A DNA stretch of 64,000 nucleotides, taken from Microcaldota archaeon. Its GTDB lineage: Archaea > Micrarchaeota > Micrarchaeia > Micrarchaeales > Micrarchaeaceae. The stretch is from NCBI GenBank assembly GCA_021799475.1, contig JAJZAJ010000002.1:146855-210854 (forward strand), given 5' to 3'. Under the pieces are notes generated by a model that did no database searches, was not told the origin of the DNA, and saw nothing but the letters and a program-made list of their open reading frames with translations. The stretch's first letter is position 1. Every line of letters begins with the position of its first letter. Both the position numbers and the translations under genes were made by a program. Below are positions 16,557-24,901 of this stretch, in pieces.

Positions 16557-17906
16557 TTACGCTATTTCAACTTGAGCGCTGGATGCCTGTAGCGCTTTTA
16601 TTATGGAAATGTCATCCATTCCCAATCCTTTCAGGCATTTTATTATCTCGATCCTATCTTTACCCAACTCAAAAAGGATAGATATGAAACCTTGTAAATT
16701 AAAACAGCGGTCAGCGCTATCCACTAGCATGTTGATTCTGGATCTTTCCTGTATGTTTAGGCCGAGTTTTTCAATTTCACGGATCAGCTTGTCTCTTGTT
16801 ACCACTATCTGCATATTGTTCACCTTGATTGCATAAACACGCGTTGAAACTCCATCTACTTTGCTTATGAATGCCGTGCAACTATCTGATTTGTCTTTTG
16901 CGGCTGCTCTTACATAACATGATCCCAACTCCAAATCCAGCAATCTATCCTTGCTATCGCTTGGTATAATGTTAAGCTCTGCCAGAACATTTGCATCATC
17001 TTCGCTTTGGAGTCTAAAAACAAATATACATGCAGAATTCGCAAGCAGTTCCTTTCTTATATCAGTTAGCAGCTGGGTAGCCAGAACTGCTCCGATGCCA
17101 TACTTCCTGCCTTCACGGAAAAGCTGCATCAGTTCTTTACTATCGCTAAGAAGTTTCCATGCTTCGTCTAATACGACAAAACTAAGGCATTTGATAGATG
17201 GGCGGCTCGAGTGCATGTGTTCCACAACAAGCCCTATTATTGCATTTGCTATGAATTCCCTTTGGCCATCATTCGCCAGATATGCAAGGTTTATGCTTAC
17301 AGCACCGGAAAATATATCTGCAATTCTGAAACTTGTCTCAGCACTGAATATTGGTGCAGAAAGGAACTCTAATAATTTTGTCCATAGTCTTCTGTTCTCC
17401 CCTTCGAGCGATTTAGAAACTCTATCGAGATTGGCATTGTCCTTCTGATCTAACAGTATTGAATATAATTCAGCACGCTCATTGGCATCCATACTGCTTT
17501 TTTTTGAGATAAGTTCTGTTATGTGCAACGCAGACTTTTTCTTGTCGGGAAAAAGTTCGAATGCATTGACAAACGAGTCCTTTCCCAATTTATATATTGA
17601 ACCTCCCAAATACGTGATGAGTTCATCATATTCTCCATTCCAATCTATTATAAGCACATTTTCTGCCGTGTTGCCAAAACTTCTTGCAAGCAGGCTTTTT
17701 AAAAAAAACGTTTTTCCGGAACCGCTTGTTCCAGCCACAAGTATATGCGGGTTGATGAAAAGCCCATTATCCAGAAAAACAGGCGTCCGATAGATTGACG
17801 TCTTGCCTATGTATGCACCAGTATCAGTTATCCTAGAATGTTCTGTCTGTCCAAATGGGTGCATCATGCCGCTGATTATCTTTGAGTTTGATTTTAGCAC
17901 CATCAT
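16557..17906 (-). CDS. VirB4-like secretion ATPase (C-terminal motor domain type), cluster 1
   Basis: A 449-residue ATPase of the VirB4/TraC/HerA group: Walker A LVAGTSGSGKTFF (about 60), DWNGEY following it, Walker B SFVVLDEAWKLL (about 240) and an arginine-finger-like FREGRKYGIG. It lacks the usual 200-300-residue VirB4 N-terminal domain; a protein resembling that domain is encoded just upstream and overlaps by four bases (ATGA). The last 90 residues are a small helical tail (IIKCLKGLGMDDISIIKAL) also seen in the cluster 2 ATPase and as a free protein at 36477-36782. Role: powering pilus assembly or transport at the membrane. Confidence 0.85.
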   Translation of the reverse strand: MMVLKSNSKIISGMMHPFGQTEHSRITDTGAYIGKTSIYRTPVFLDNGLFINPHILVAGTSGSGKTFFLKSLLARSFGNTAENVLIIDWNGEYDELITYLGGSIYKLGKDSFVNAFELFPDKKKSALHITELISKKSSMDANERAELYSILLDQKDNANLDRVSKSLEGENRRLWTKLLEFLSAPIFSAETSFRIADIFSGAVSINLAYLANDGQREFIANAIIGLVVEHMHSSRPSIKCLSFVVLDEAWKLLSDSKELMQLFREGRKYGIGAVLATQLLTDIRKELLANSACIFVFRLQSEDDANVLAELNIIPSDSKDRLLDLELGSCYVRAAAKDKSDSCTAFISKVDGVSTRVYAIKVNNMQIVVTRDKLIREIEKLGLNIQERSRINMLVDSADRCFNLQGFISILFELGKDRIEIIKCLKGLGMDDISIIKALQASSAQVEIA

Positions 17907-18658
17907 GAAAACACCATTGAAGAATCAAACTGCAGAAGTGAAAGCAGTTCTTCCCCTTCCATCTTTTTTGATCTAGAGCCCAGAAGAGCATCAAAGTGGC
18001 TGGAAAGCTCCCTTATCTGTGATTTTGCTTTTTCCTCCGCATCGTATTCATTCTGCGAAGATGCGCTGCTCATCACATAGAAAGAAGCTTTTACTGGGAC
18101 ATCTCCTGAACTTATCCTCATTATGTCGGAATCTATCTGCTCAATCCTTCTCCTGATCATTTCAGTATGCGGTATGTTTTTTTGTTTTTTTACATCTATT
18201 CTGGAAAGCTCTATTTCCAGCATGCTCCTTTTTGTCTGCATTTTATTTAACAATGGAGCCAACTCCATGCGTTCTACCTGAAGTGAAAACTTGAATGGAT
18301 ACGCCGTATGCTGTATTATATTCTCGATTTTTTTACCGTCAAGCTGCACCTCTGTCCCAACTTCTAGATGCGCTGCTGCTACTGCTGAAAATCTGCCGTT
18401 ATAATACCGGATTGCGGCGGAGCGATCATGTTTAAGTTCATAACCACATACCAATTCTATAATGTTTGAATGCTGGAAAACATATGCTTCTATCACATAC
18501 CAAAGTTTATATGCGAATAATGAAACTAGCGTAATTGATGAAGCTGCGACTATCACATATGGATTAAGCGTCGTTATGCTCAATACTGCCAGAAAGACTA
18601 GCATGCTGACGATAAGAGCCGGGACAATTTTCTGCTTAAGAGCCATCTCAGAAAACAT
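17903..18658 (-). CDS. VirB3/VirB4-N-like membrane protein, cluster 1
   Basis: About 251 residues from ATG 18658 (ATG 18646 is an equally good choice). Two N-terminal membrane helices (VPALIVSMLVFLAVLSITTL; VIVAASSITLVSLFAYKLW) precede a soluble domain with a strand segment VKASFYVMSSASSQNEY. The layout, two helices followed by a VirB4 N-domain-like alpha/beta region, is that of PrgI/VirB3-VirB4 proteins, and the ATPase domain follows as a separate gene. The homologous pair in cluster 2 (38444-40110) shares the feature of a strand-rich LMYVETTAVG or ELMIYASVSAKG segment before a long helix. The family assignment is inference from layout. Confidence 0.6.
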   Translation of the reverse strand: MFSEMALKQKIVPALIVSMLVFLAVLSITTLNPYVIVAASSITLVSLFAYKLWYVIEAYVFQHSNIIELVCGYELKHDRSAAIRYYNGRFSAVAAAHLEVGTEVQLDGKKIENIIQHTAYPFKFSLQVERMELAPLLNKMQTKRSMLEIELSRIDVKKQKNIPHTEMIRRRIEQIDSDIMRISSGDVPVKASFYVMSSASSQNEYDAEEKAKSQIRELSSHFDALLGSRSKKMEGEELLSLLQFDSSMVFS

Positions 18659-19685
18659 CGAATCTACCAAAAGATATCTCTGAACCCAACAGTCTTGCAA
18701 GTTCCCTTGTTGATACTACCGTAAGCATTACGCTAAGCAAAGGAATGAGAAATACCTCTATTACCATGTATGCGAGGAAATCAATCAGCTCTTGCACCAG
18801 ACCAACTATTCCAGATGTAATTGAATTAGTAAAATCCTGTATGCCACTGATTATCGCATTTGTAGGGTTTATTGAGTTGCTGTTAGAGTATAATGAAAGT
18901 TCCCAGTTCTCCGCGCCATTCAACACTGTCTGATAGGAATTGACTCCTGTTATCGCAGTTTGGTAGTACTGGTTGGATAACTGTGCATCCATCAGATAGG
19001 TCATGGGAAATACCACGTATAAGCCTATCACGAGAGCTATGATTGTGCCTCCTAACGCTCTTGTGAAGTAGAATGTCCTAAGCACTATCCCGACTGGAAG
19101 AAGTACCGGAATAGCAACTGCGGCAATGAAGCTCATAACCATGCCTTGCAGTTGCACGCTGAAGAAGGCAAGAGCTACGCCATCCGTAATATACCGCATC
19201 TGGCTTAGGAAGGGCATCATAGCCTGCGACAACCCTATTGAAAACCCAAATATGTCTATATTGATAGAACCGATAATTCCTGCGCCTATGTCTATTGCAC
19301 TTAGCCCCGCAAGCATTGTAAATGACATCGCTGTAAGAGTTGGATATACGTGGCCATTGAAGGTTATGACTGTAGGGCCTGTCAGATACGAATAAGCGAA
19401 GCATAATGCTGAGTTGTCTTGCATGTAAGCGGAGCATGTTGCCGATGCACCAGAGCCGTTTGTTATACCGTTTATTATGCCTGTCATTATGCCGAATGGG
19501 CTGAATGATAGCAGCAGTGAACCAACTATCACTCCATTGATGGCGGCCTGGATAAGTTCTGTTTTCCCCCATTCTTTGAGTCTTCGGTGGTCTGCAGCAT
19601 ATCCTATGCCTAGAACTATTCCTGCAATGGCTATCATTATGGCTATTATACCGATAGCTGTGTCATAACTGTAAAAGAGTCCCAA
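18648..19685 (-). CDS. VirB6/TrbL-like polytopic membrane protein, cluster 1
   Basis: A 345-residue protein with about seven membrane helices. It carries the two signatures shared by all seven such proteins in this window: LKEWGKTELIQAAINGVIVG after the first helix, and PVGIVLRTFYFTRALGGT...GLYVVFPM in the centre. VirB6/TrbL proteins form the inner-membrane channel of type IV secretion systems. The start is TTG 19685, with GTGAT six bases upstream. It lies 21 bases after the pilin gene and overlaps the next gene. Confidence 0.75.
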   Translation of the reverse strand: MGLFYSYDTAIGIIAIMIAIAGIVLGIGYAADHRRLKEWGKTELIQAAINGVIVGSLLLSFSPFGIMTGIINGITNGSGASATCSAYMQDNSALCFAYSYLTGPTVITFNGHVYPTLTAMSFTMLAGLSAIDIGAGIIGSINIDIFGFSIGLSQAMMPFLSQMRYITDGVALAFFSVQLQGMVMSFIAAVAIPVLLPVGIVLRTFYFTRALGGTIIALVIGLYVVFPMTYLMDAQLSNQYYQTAITGVNSYQTVLNGAENWELSLYSNSNSINPTNAIISGIQDFTNSITSGIVGLVQELIDFLAYMVIEVFLIPLLSVMLTVVSTRELARLLGSEISFGRFDVF

Positions 19686-19706
19686 TATATCACGCAGCGC
19701 TGTTCT

Positions 19707-20081
19707 TTATATCGAATTTGTTGAGTTGGTTGTGTTTACTGTGAAGTTGTTTAGTATATGTGTCGATGCGCTGGCAAGGGAAGACGATGCGAAGCTCAGA
19801 GCACCTACGACTATAGCTCCAATTATTATGTTAACTGCCGTAGTGTGGAACTGAGCCTTCTTGTCAGGAGGAAGGATTTGGCCGAGGGCATATATTATAC
19901 CTGCAACTACGAAAAGCATCGCACTCAGGGCCGGACCGACCTGCATTAGGACAAGACGCACCTGGTCTATTATTGGAGTGACTTGCAGGAAAACAGAATC
20001 CTGTGCACTTGCCAATTTTGCCGCGGCAGATATGATTATCAGCAGCATCCCGGCTATGTATTTTAGATTGCTCAGTTTCAT
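19707..20081 (-). CDS. VirB2/TrbC-like pilin, cluster 1
   Basis: A 124-residue protein with a signal peptide (YIAGMLLIIISAAAKLASAQ, cleavage after AQ likely) and two hydrophobic helices (LSAMLFVVAGIIYALGQI; VNIIIGAIVVGALSFASSSL) around a short polar loop, the classic VirB2/TrbC pilin topology. The C-terminal tail is Asn/Thr-rich with possible glycosylation sites (NFT, NTT, NST). ATG 20081 follows GTGATT and is preferred to the GTG at 20090. First gene of the operon, directly behind the palindromic promoter. Confidence 0.75.
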   Translation of the reverse strand: MKLSNLKYIAGMLLIIISAAAKLASAQDSVFLQVTPIIDQVRLVLMQVGPALSAMLFVVAGIIYALGQILPPDKKAQFHTTAVNIIIGAIVVGALSFASSSLASASTHILNNFTVNTTNSTNSI

Positions 20082-20112
20082 TTGAATCACTTTTTATATA
20101 CTAAACTACTAT

Positions 20113-20140
20113 AATATTTACTAAAGTAAATATTTATACC
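20113..20140 (-). promoter_or_regulatory. Promoter and operator-like palindrome of the first secretion-like operon
   Basis: Minus-strand TATA box GGTATAAATA at 20131-20140, about 50 bases before the pilin ATG. A 10-base inverted repeat with a two-base spacer (20113-20134, arms AATATTTACT and AGTAAATATT) covers the stretch from the TATA box to the expected transcription start. This is where an archaeal repressor would bind. The regulator is unknown. Confidence 0.65.
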
Positions 20141-20228
20141 TTTTGTATATAGTACCAGAGAACAGATTTGCAATGAGACCTAAAAGCAACAGAATATAAA
20201 GGTTAAACGGAACATACATTACAGTATT

Positions 20229-20303
20229 GGGCTCGTAGCTTAGCCTGGTTGGAGCGCTCGACTGATAATCGAGAGGTCGTGAGTTCAAATCTCATCGGGC
20301 CCA
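20229..20303 (+). tRNA. tRNA-Ile (GAT)
   Basis: Acceptor GGGCTCG pairs with CGGGCCC (one G-T pair), discriminator A; D arm GCTTAGCCTGGTTGGAGC; anticodon stem CTCGA/TCGAG with loop CTGATAA, anticodon GAT; T arm GTGAG-TTCAAAT-CTCAT. No intron and no encoded CCA. It lies upstream of the first secretion-like operon and is divergent from it; no second copy of its 3' end is seen beyond the cluster. Confidence 0.96.
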
Positions 20304-20398
20304 TTGATGGTTAACAACCCAGGAAAATGCTGGCAAGGCAAGTTCCAATAAATATCAGCATCTTGCCATTTCCGGCTGATTTGCGATTGTTGTGTCGC

Positions 20399-21472
20399 TC
20401 AATCGATTTTAGGCAGATAATATTTGTTTATCCTATCCCTGTCCAACGTCCATGCCGGAATGCTAAATGTCTTCACATCGATGCTCCTTATCGGCAGTTT
20501 TCCAAGGAGCACCTCCTCTATCTCTCCATACTTTAGGTTTATATCGTGGCTTTCGAATACCTTTTTATGGTAGAGAACGTCATACTTGTAAGCGGTCTTA
20601 AAGTCGTCGAAGACACCTATAGCAAACCAGTCATACGAACCTATAAGCGCGGACCCTAATATGTATCTGCTTATTAGAGGGTCATTATCATCGTCCATGT
20701 ACGCAAGTCTGCTTTTTGCACCTATGTTGCTGAAACCTTTCTTTGGTGTAAATCTTGACAGCGTTACCATGAAGCTCAATGGTTTTACATGATCTATCGA
20801 TATAGTAAGCCGCTTTATCAGGCTTTTCTTTAATAGCTTCTTAAGCGCATAGGAAATAGTGCCGAACTTTATACCGAGCCTGTCTGACAGCTCCTGCTGC
20901 GACATCCGCGCATTTTCATTTAGCAGTTTCAATATCTCACGGTCTTTTTTGCTTATCTTGACCCCGTCCAGAACAACAGTCCTTATAGGGTAATATCCGA
21001 GCTGCCTGTGTACTATCTCTGAAGGGAACCATTCGACACCATATTCTGAAAGAAGGATTCTCATTGACCTGTCCCAGTAAGAGTAGTCGGATTTCGAGAA
21101 GGCATTGGCATATATTAGCATGTCAAAGCTCCCCTTTAGCCTGAACGCCATCTGCGGTATATACCATTTTTCGAGTATCTCCTTTATTCTTATCCAGTCG
21201 GGTTTAGTCTTGAATTTTACCAATATAAGATGCGGATTATTCAGCCCGAGAGCCTCCTCGTTGAGCTCTAGAGTATAATGCATATCAAACTCGTCCTGGA
21301 GAGACTTTATCTTCTTTACTACAGTTATTCTTGAAACGCCAAGCTGTTTGGCAATCTCCGATATCGACATTCTGGAGTTATTTGATAGCAATCCCAGTAT
21401 CCTTCTGGCTACCAGGCTATACTTCTTGTTGAACTCGCTCTCTACATGATATTCTTGTTCCGCTGCCATCAT
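20399..21472 (-). CDS. Lrp/AsnC-related regulator with two helix-turn-helix domains
   Basis: About 357 residues. Two Lrp-like HTH units are present: RILGLLSNNSRMSISEIAKQ near the N-terminus and REILKLLNENARMSQQELSD near residue 185. Each is followed by a region resembling an Lrp ligand-binding domain. Duplicated-HTH proteins of this type are known in archaea as transcription regulators. ATG 21472 (MMAAEQE) sits about 27 bases after a TTTATAAAT box, giving a leaderless message; the upstream frame to 21502 overlaps the promoter. It is divergent from the DMT transporter and may regulate it. Confidence 0.8.
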   Translation of the reverse strand: MMAAEQEYHVESEFNKKYSLVARRILGLLSNNSRMSISEIAKQLGVSRITVVKKIKSLQDEFDMHYTLELNEEALGLNNPHLILVKFKTKPDWIRIKEILEKWYIPQMAFRLKGSFDMLIYANAFSKSDYSYWDRSMRILLSEYGVEWFPSEIVHRQLGYYPIRTVVLDGVKISKKDREILKLLNENARMSQQELSDRLGIKFGTISYALKKLLKKSLIKRLTISIDHVKPLSFMVTLSRFTPKKGFSNIGAKSRLAYMDDDNDPLISRYILGSALIGSYDWFAIGVFDDFKTAYKYDVLYHKKVFESHDINLKYGEIEEVLLGKLPIRSIDVKTFSIPAWTLDRDRINKYYLPKID

Positions 21473-21581
21473 ATAGTCTATGGAGGCAACATTTATAAAC
21501 ATTACAAAATTTCAACACTAAGTAGCAATATTTCTAAATTACGCTGCATTTAAAAACAGGATAATCTGAGTGTATAGTACG

Positions 21582-21598
21582 TACGATATAAAATCGTA
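21582..21598 (+). promoter_or_regulatory. TATA box inside a short inverted repeat, DMT transporter promoter
   Basis: TACGAT-ATAAA-ATCGTA: six-base inverted arms flank the TATA core. It lies 15-31 bases before the transporter ATG, so the transcript is leaderless. A dimeric regulator bound here would block TBP; the divergent double-HTH gene is the obvious candidate, by position only. Confidence 0.5.
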
Positions 21599-21612
21599 GT
21601 TATGATGACAGC

Positions 21613-22896
21613 ATGGAAATAAAAAATGTAGCATATACGTATTTGGCGCTTGCGATCGTGCTAGGAGCACTTTATCCTGTCGCTCTTTATGTGGCAGGGC
21701 ACAACGGGATGAATATCTTTGAGTTCCTTGTTATTGGATTCACGATGGGCAGTGCAGGCTCTCTCGCATTTGTATTCTTGAGAAACAAACAGAGGAAGCT
21801 GCTTTCCTATCTTTTGAATAAAAAAGATCTCGCCATACTCTTATTTGTTGGACTGCTGACACACGGATTCACTTCTTTCGGGCTATTGTATGTAGAGCAG
21901 CATATGAGTGTGCCGCTTGCAACCGTCATATTCAGGATGCAGCCGCTCCTTATGCTGCTTTTCCTGCCTTTCATATTGAGAGAGAAGGTTACACAGTATC
22001 AGGTTGCAGCATTGGTGCTGGCCGTCCTCGGAATGTCTATTGCAATAACAGGTGGTAGCATCTCAACGTTTGTTGTCAACAACCTTCCTATATTCGGGTT
22101 GTTGATATTCGTAACGCTCCTTGACGCTGTGCTCCCAACGATAATAAAAAGATACGCTTATGATATTGAAAGCTCAGTATTTCTGTTCAATATAGCAGCG
22201 CTCATATTTTTTGTTATGATTTATCTCTCTTATGGTGCGCCGTCTTCTCCGATTGGCACCGCTTCGATTGAAGCACTCGCATATGTGGGAATCTTCTTCG
22301 CGTTCAACCCGTTCTTTTACTATGGTGCTTTCAGGAGGCTGAAGAGCACGATAGTGACGAACACTTATTTCATAAGCCCGTTCCTTACCTTCCTTTTCAG
22401 CGCCGTGCTGCTATCTCAGCCCCTTTATCCTTACTATTTTGTGGTTGCGGCGCTTACCGCAATCGGAGTTTATATCCAGACGCTGGATAAAAAAGGCGGC
22501 ACTTATATTGCAAAAAACAAAGTCGCAAGGCAGCATATCAGCATATACGATGTGACAAGCGCATTCATAAATACGAATGTCGATGCAGTTCACGACGCAA
22601 TGAAGGGCAGCGGAAGAGTGCTTGCAGTAAAGATCGATAGGGAACACTATAATGGCATTAAAGGCATAATAGAAATGATGCGCAGCCAGCATCTTGCAGG
22701 AAAGAGTGCGTCGCTGATATATACGCATTTTGACGGGAATTACATAAATGAAAAAGAGAGTGATTTCATCAGAGATATTATAGGTGTGAAGGATAATGAG
22801 GTAGTGCTCATGAGCGCTGGGGCACCGGAAACAAGCGAAAGGGTATTCGACAGCCTCGTATATGAAAGGCAGGCAGGTTTGGCGCATACTATTTAA
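21613..22896 (+). CDS. DMT-superfamily (EamA-like) transporter with extra C-terminal domain
   Basis: A 427-residue protein. Residues about 5-290 contain ten hydrophobic helices in two EamA-type repeats (second-half marker FFAFNPFFYYGAFRRLKS), as in drug/metabolite exporters. Residues about 300-427 are a soluble domain (RVLAVKIDREHYNGIKGIIE; EVVLMSAGAPETSERVF) with alternating strands and helices, not part of standard EamA proteins. The domain may sense or bind a ligand; no family is recognised. Starts at ATG 21613 directly downstream of the TATA box. Confidence 0.8.
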   Translation: MEIKNVAYTYLALAIVLGALYPVALYVAGHNGMNIFEFLVIGFTMGSAGSLAFVFLRNKQRKLLSYLLNKKDLAILLFVGLLTHGFTSFGLLYVEQHMSVPLATVIFRMQPLLMLLFLPFILREKVTQYQVAALVLAVLGMSIAITGGSISTFVVNNLPIFGLLIFVTLLDAVLPTIIKRYAYDIESSVFLFNIAALIFFVMIYLSYGAPSSPIGTASIEALAYVGIFFAFNPFFYYGAFRRLKSTIVTNTYFISPFLTFLFSAVLLSQPLYPYYFVVAALTAIGVYIQTLDKKGGTYIAKNKVARQHISIYDVTSAFINTNVDAVHDAMKGSGRVLAVKIDREHYNGIKGIIEMMRSQHLAGKSASLIYTHFDGNYINEKESDFIRDIIGVKDNEVVLMSAGAPETSERVFDSLVYERQAGLAHTI

Positions 22897-23040
22897 AAGT
22901 TAACGTTGGTCTCCGTCGGAAAGCCAGCGAAAGGTTTATATATCTATTCTTACGTTATATTATTCGCTGATTTTAAATGAACTTGGCATTGATTGCAGGA
23001 GCAGTCGCTGAATATAAATAATATTTGACTTGGTGAGCTA

Positions 23041-24222
23041 ATGGCAGCTAAATCTAAGAGAGCTAAAGAATCCAGAAATACTGGTAAGAAAGTCACAAAG
23101 GGATCAACAAAGGCAAAGGAGAAAAGTGCAGCTCTGCAGAGAGCATCTTCGCAGGGCCCTGCAAGGAAGCTGGTCTTAAAGGACAATAAACTTAACATAG
23201 AATCGGTCACATCTGCTGGAACTGCTGGAGGTGGTTTCGATATAGTTTCAAGGCAGCCCATGCCGAGCCGCCTGCCGCAGACAGGAGGGCAGCAAAGCGA
23301 AGCGAGAGTTCAAGGCAGGTTGCAGAAATGCCCAAGCTGCAGCAGCACAGACCTTATATTCGATAACGAGAAAGGTGAACTCGTATGCAACTCCTGCGGG
23401 CTTGTAATAGAAGAGAACGTAACAGACACAGGACCGGAATGGAGGGCGTTTGATGCCGACCAGAGAAATGCAAGAGCTAGAACAGGAGCACCTATAAAAT
23501 ACACTAAACCGAACAGAGGTCTTGTTACTGAGATAGATCTCTACAATAAGGATATACGGGGGGTCAGAATACCTTCGAAGAGGCAGGCCCAGCTCTACAG
23601 GATGAGGAAATGGCACAAGAGGGCCAGCATCGCAAGCTCAAGCGAAAGAAACTATCTTATTGCACTGCCTGAACTGAACCGGGTTGCGAGCTACTTGGGG
23701 CTGCCAGATAATATAAGAGAAAGCGCAGCACTGCTTTATAGGAAATGCGTGCAGAACAACCTTATACGCGGGCGGCCTATAGAAACAGTGGTGCAGGCAG
23801 TTATCTATGCGGCATGCAGGAGTGCTGGGATGCCTAGGACTTTAGATGAGATATCAAGCATATCAGGTTTGCCGAAGAAAGAGATAGGCAGGGCTTACAG
23901 GGTCATCTCGCACGAGCTTGGCCTAAAAATTCCGCTGACCGATCCTATAAGCTACGTGCCGAGATATGTAAATGCATTGAAACTGAGCGGCGAAGCGCAG
24001 GAGAAATCAGTAGCGCTGCTCAAGGACGCGATGAAGAAAGGTTTGGTATCAGGAAGGAGTCCGACCGGCGTTAGCGCCGCTGCGGTGTACATCGCCGGAG
24101 CATTGGCGGGAGAAAGGAGAACTCAGAAAGAGGTGGCTGATGTTGCCGGAGTGACGGAAGTCACGATAAGGAATAGGTACAGGGAACTCAAGGAACAGCT
24201 AAATATCGACGTAAATCTTTGA
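23041..24222 (+). CDS. tfb: Transcription initiation factor B (TFIIB homologue)
   Basis: A 393-residue protein. A zinc ribbon (CPSCSSTDLIFDNEKGELVC ... CNSCG) begins near residue 97, followed by the B-finger region (DTGPEWRAFD) and two cyclin folds (AVIYAACRSAGMPRTLDEIS and AAAVYIAGALAGERRTQKEV). It recruits RNA polymerase to TBP-bound promoters. The N-terminal 95 residues are a Lys/Ser/Gln-rich extension that ordinary archaeal TFBs (about 300 residues) lack. GGTG stands seven bases before ATG 23041. The TATA box TTTATATAT lies near 22935, leaving a leader of about 75 bases with a 14-codon ORF (22977-23021). Confidence 0.95.
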   Translation: MAAKSKRAKESRNTGKKVTKGSTKAKEKSAALQRASSQGPARKLVLKDNKLNIESVTSAGTAGGGFDIVSRQPMPSRLPQTGGQQSEARVQGRLQKCPSCSSTDLIFDNEKGELVCNSCGLVIEENVTDTGPEWRAFDADQRNARARTGAPIKYTKPNRGLVTEIDLYNKDIRGVRIPSKRQAQLYRMRKWHKRASIASSSERNYLIALPELNRVASYLGLPDNIRESAALLYRKCVQNNLIRGRPIETVVQAVIYAACRSAGMPRTLDEISSISGLPKKEIGRAYRVISHELGLKIPLTDPISYVPRYVNALKLSGEAQEKSVALLKDAMKKGLVSGRSPTGVSAAAVYIAGALAGERRTQKEVADVAGVTEVTIRNRYRELKEQLNIDVNL

Positions 24223-24236
24223 TTTTTGATTCTCGC

Positions 24237-24272
24237 CTTTTCTTTTTCTTTTTTTTCTTTCATTTTCTTTTA
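24237..24272 (+). terminator. T-rich terminator of the TFB gene
   Basis: An almost pure pyrimidine run (CTTTTCTTTTTCTTTTTTTT and on) starting 15 bases after the TFB stop. Oligo-T tracts without a hairpin are the normal archaeal termination signal. Confidence 0.6.
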
Positions 24273-24420
24273 TCAATTCCTAGCTATGCAAGCACTTTCG
24301 GTATAGTTAGATAAATAACGAACTTTTTGAATTTCGTAGAACACCTTTATAAAGCAGAACGCAGAAATAACTTTGTAAAGACAGGACAAAGACAGAAAAA
24401 AATAGTATGGGGTGGATGAG

Positions 24421-24663
24421 ATGGGAAATGAACCGGAGTTAGTGGAACTGGGAAGCCTGCACGACGTGCAGGTGGATGCCAAAGGCGCACGGGAGGAGGG
24501 CATAGGCAGGTTGGGCAACCTTGTCATCTTCATCAAGAACGCGAAGACAAGGATAGGCAATAGGTACCGTGTCAAGGTGACGAAGGTATACAGGACATTT
24601 GCCTATGCGGAACTTGCCGATGCATCGAAGAAATTCATCGGAAACGGCAGCCTGTTCAAGTGA
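24421..24663 (+). CDS. Stand-alone TRAM-domain protein
   Basis: An 80-residue single TRAM domain: VDAKGAREEGIGRLGNLVIF, then NRYRVKVTKVYRTFAYAEL. TRAM modules bind RNA; stand-alone archaeal TRAM proteins act as RNA chaperones. ATG 24421 is chosen because GGGGTGGATGAG precedes it; the GTG at 24412 lies in that site. A TATA box CTTTATAAAG is near 24347 and a T run (24686-24694) follows the stop, so it is monocistronic. Confidence 0.85.
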   Translation: MGNEPELVELGSLHDVQVDAKGAREEGIGRLGNLVIFIKNAKTRIGNRYRVKVTKVYRTFAYAELADASKKFIGNGSLFK

Positions 24664-24685
24664 GCAGGCAGCGCGCCTTTGGTTA

Positions 24686-24694
24686 TTTTTTTTT
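24686..24694 (+). terminator. Oligo-T terminator of the TRAM gene
   Basis: Nine T residues in a row, 23 bases after the TRAM stop codon. The rest of the 207-base gap to psmB holds a TATA-like CTTTTATACC at 24717-24726, the probable psmB promoter. Confidence 0.55.
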
Positions 24695-24901
24695 GGCATC
24701 CCGCAGGCAAAGAAAGCCTTTTATACCTATGTTATCTAAAGAGTAGTATCTGTTGACGGTGCGGAGACCGGTATCATTTGCGTTGGGTGCGCAATTGCTT
24801 GATGTTCCGTGGCAGTTTTTTACCATTAGTACTTTTATTATCAGTGTATTTCAATTTTACTTACAGGGTTTCATTATTATATTATCATGTTCGGTGTCTA
24901 A

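Noticed and set aside
12317-20303. First secretion-like operon as an element integrated at tRNA-Ile
   Set aside because: No integrase and no second copy of the tRNA-Ile 3' end was seen on the far side; the cluster looks chromosomal from this evidence.
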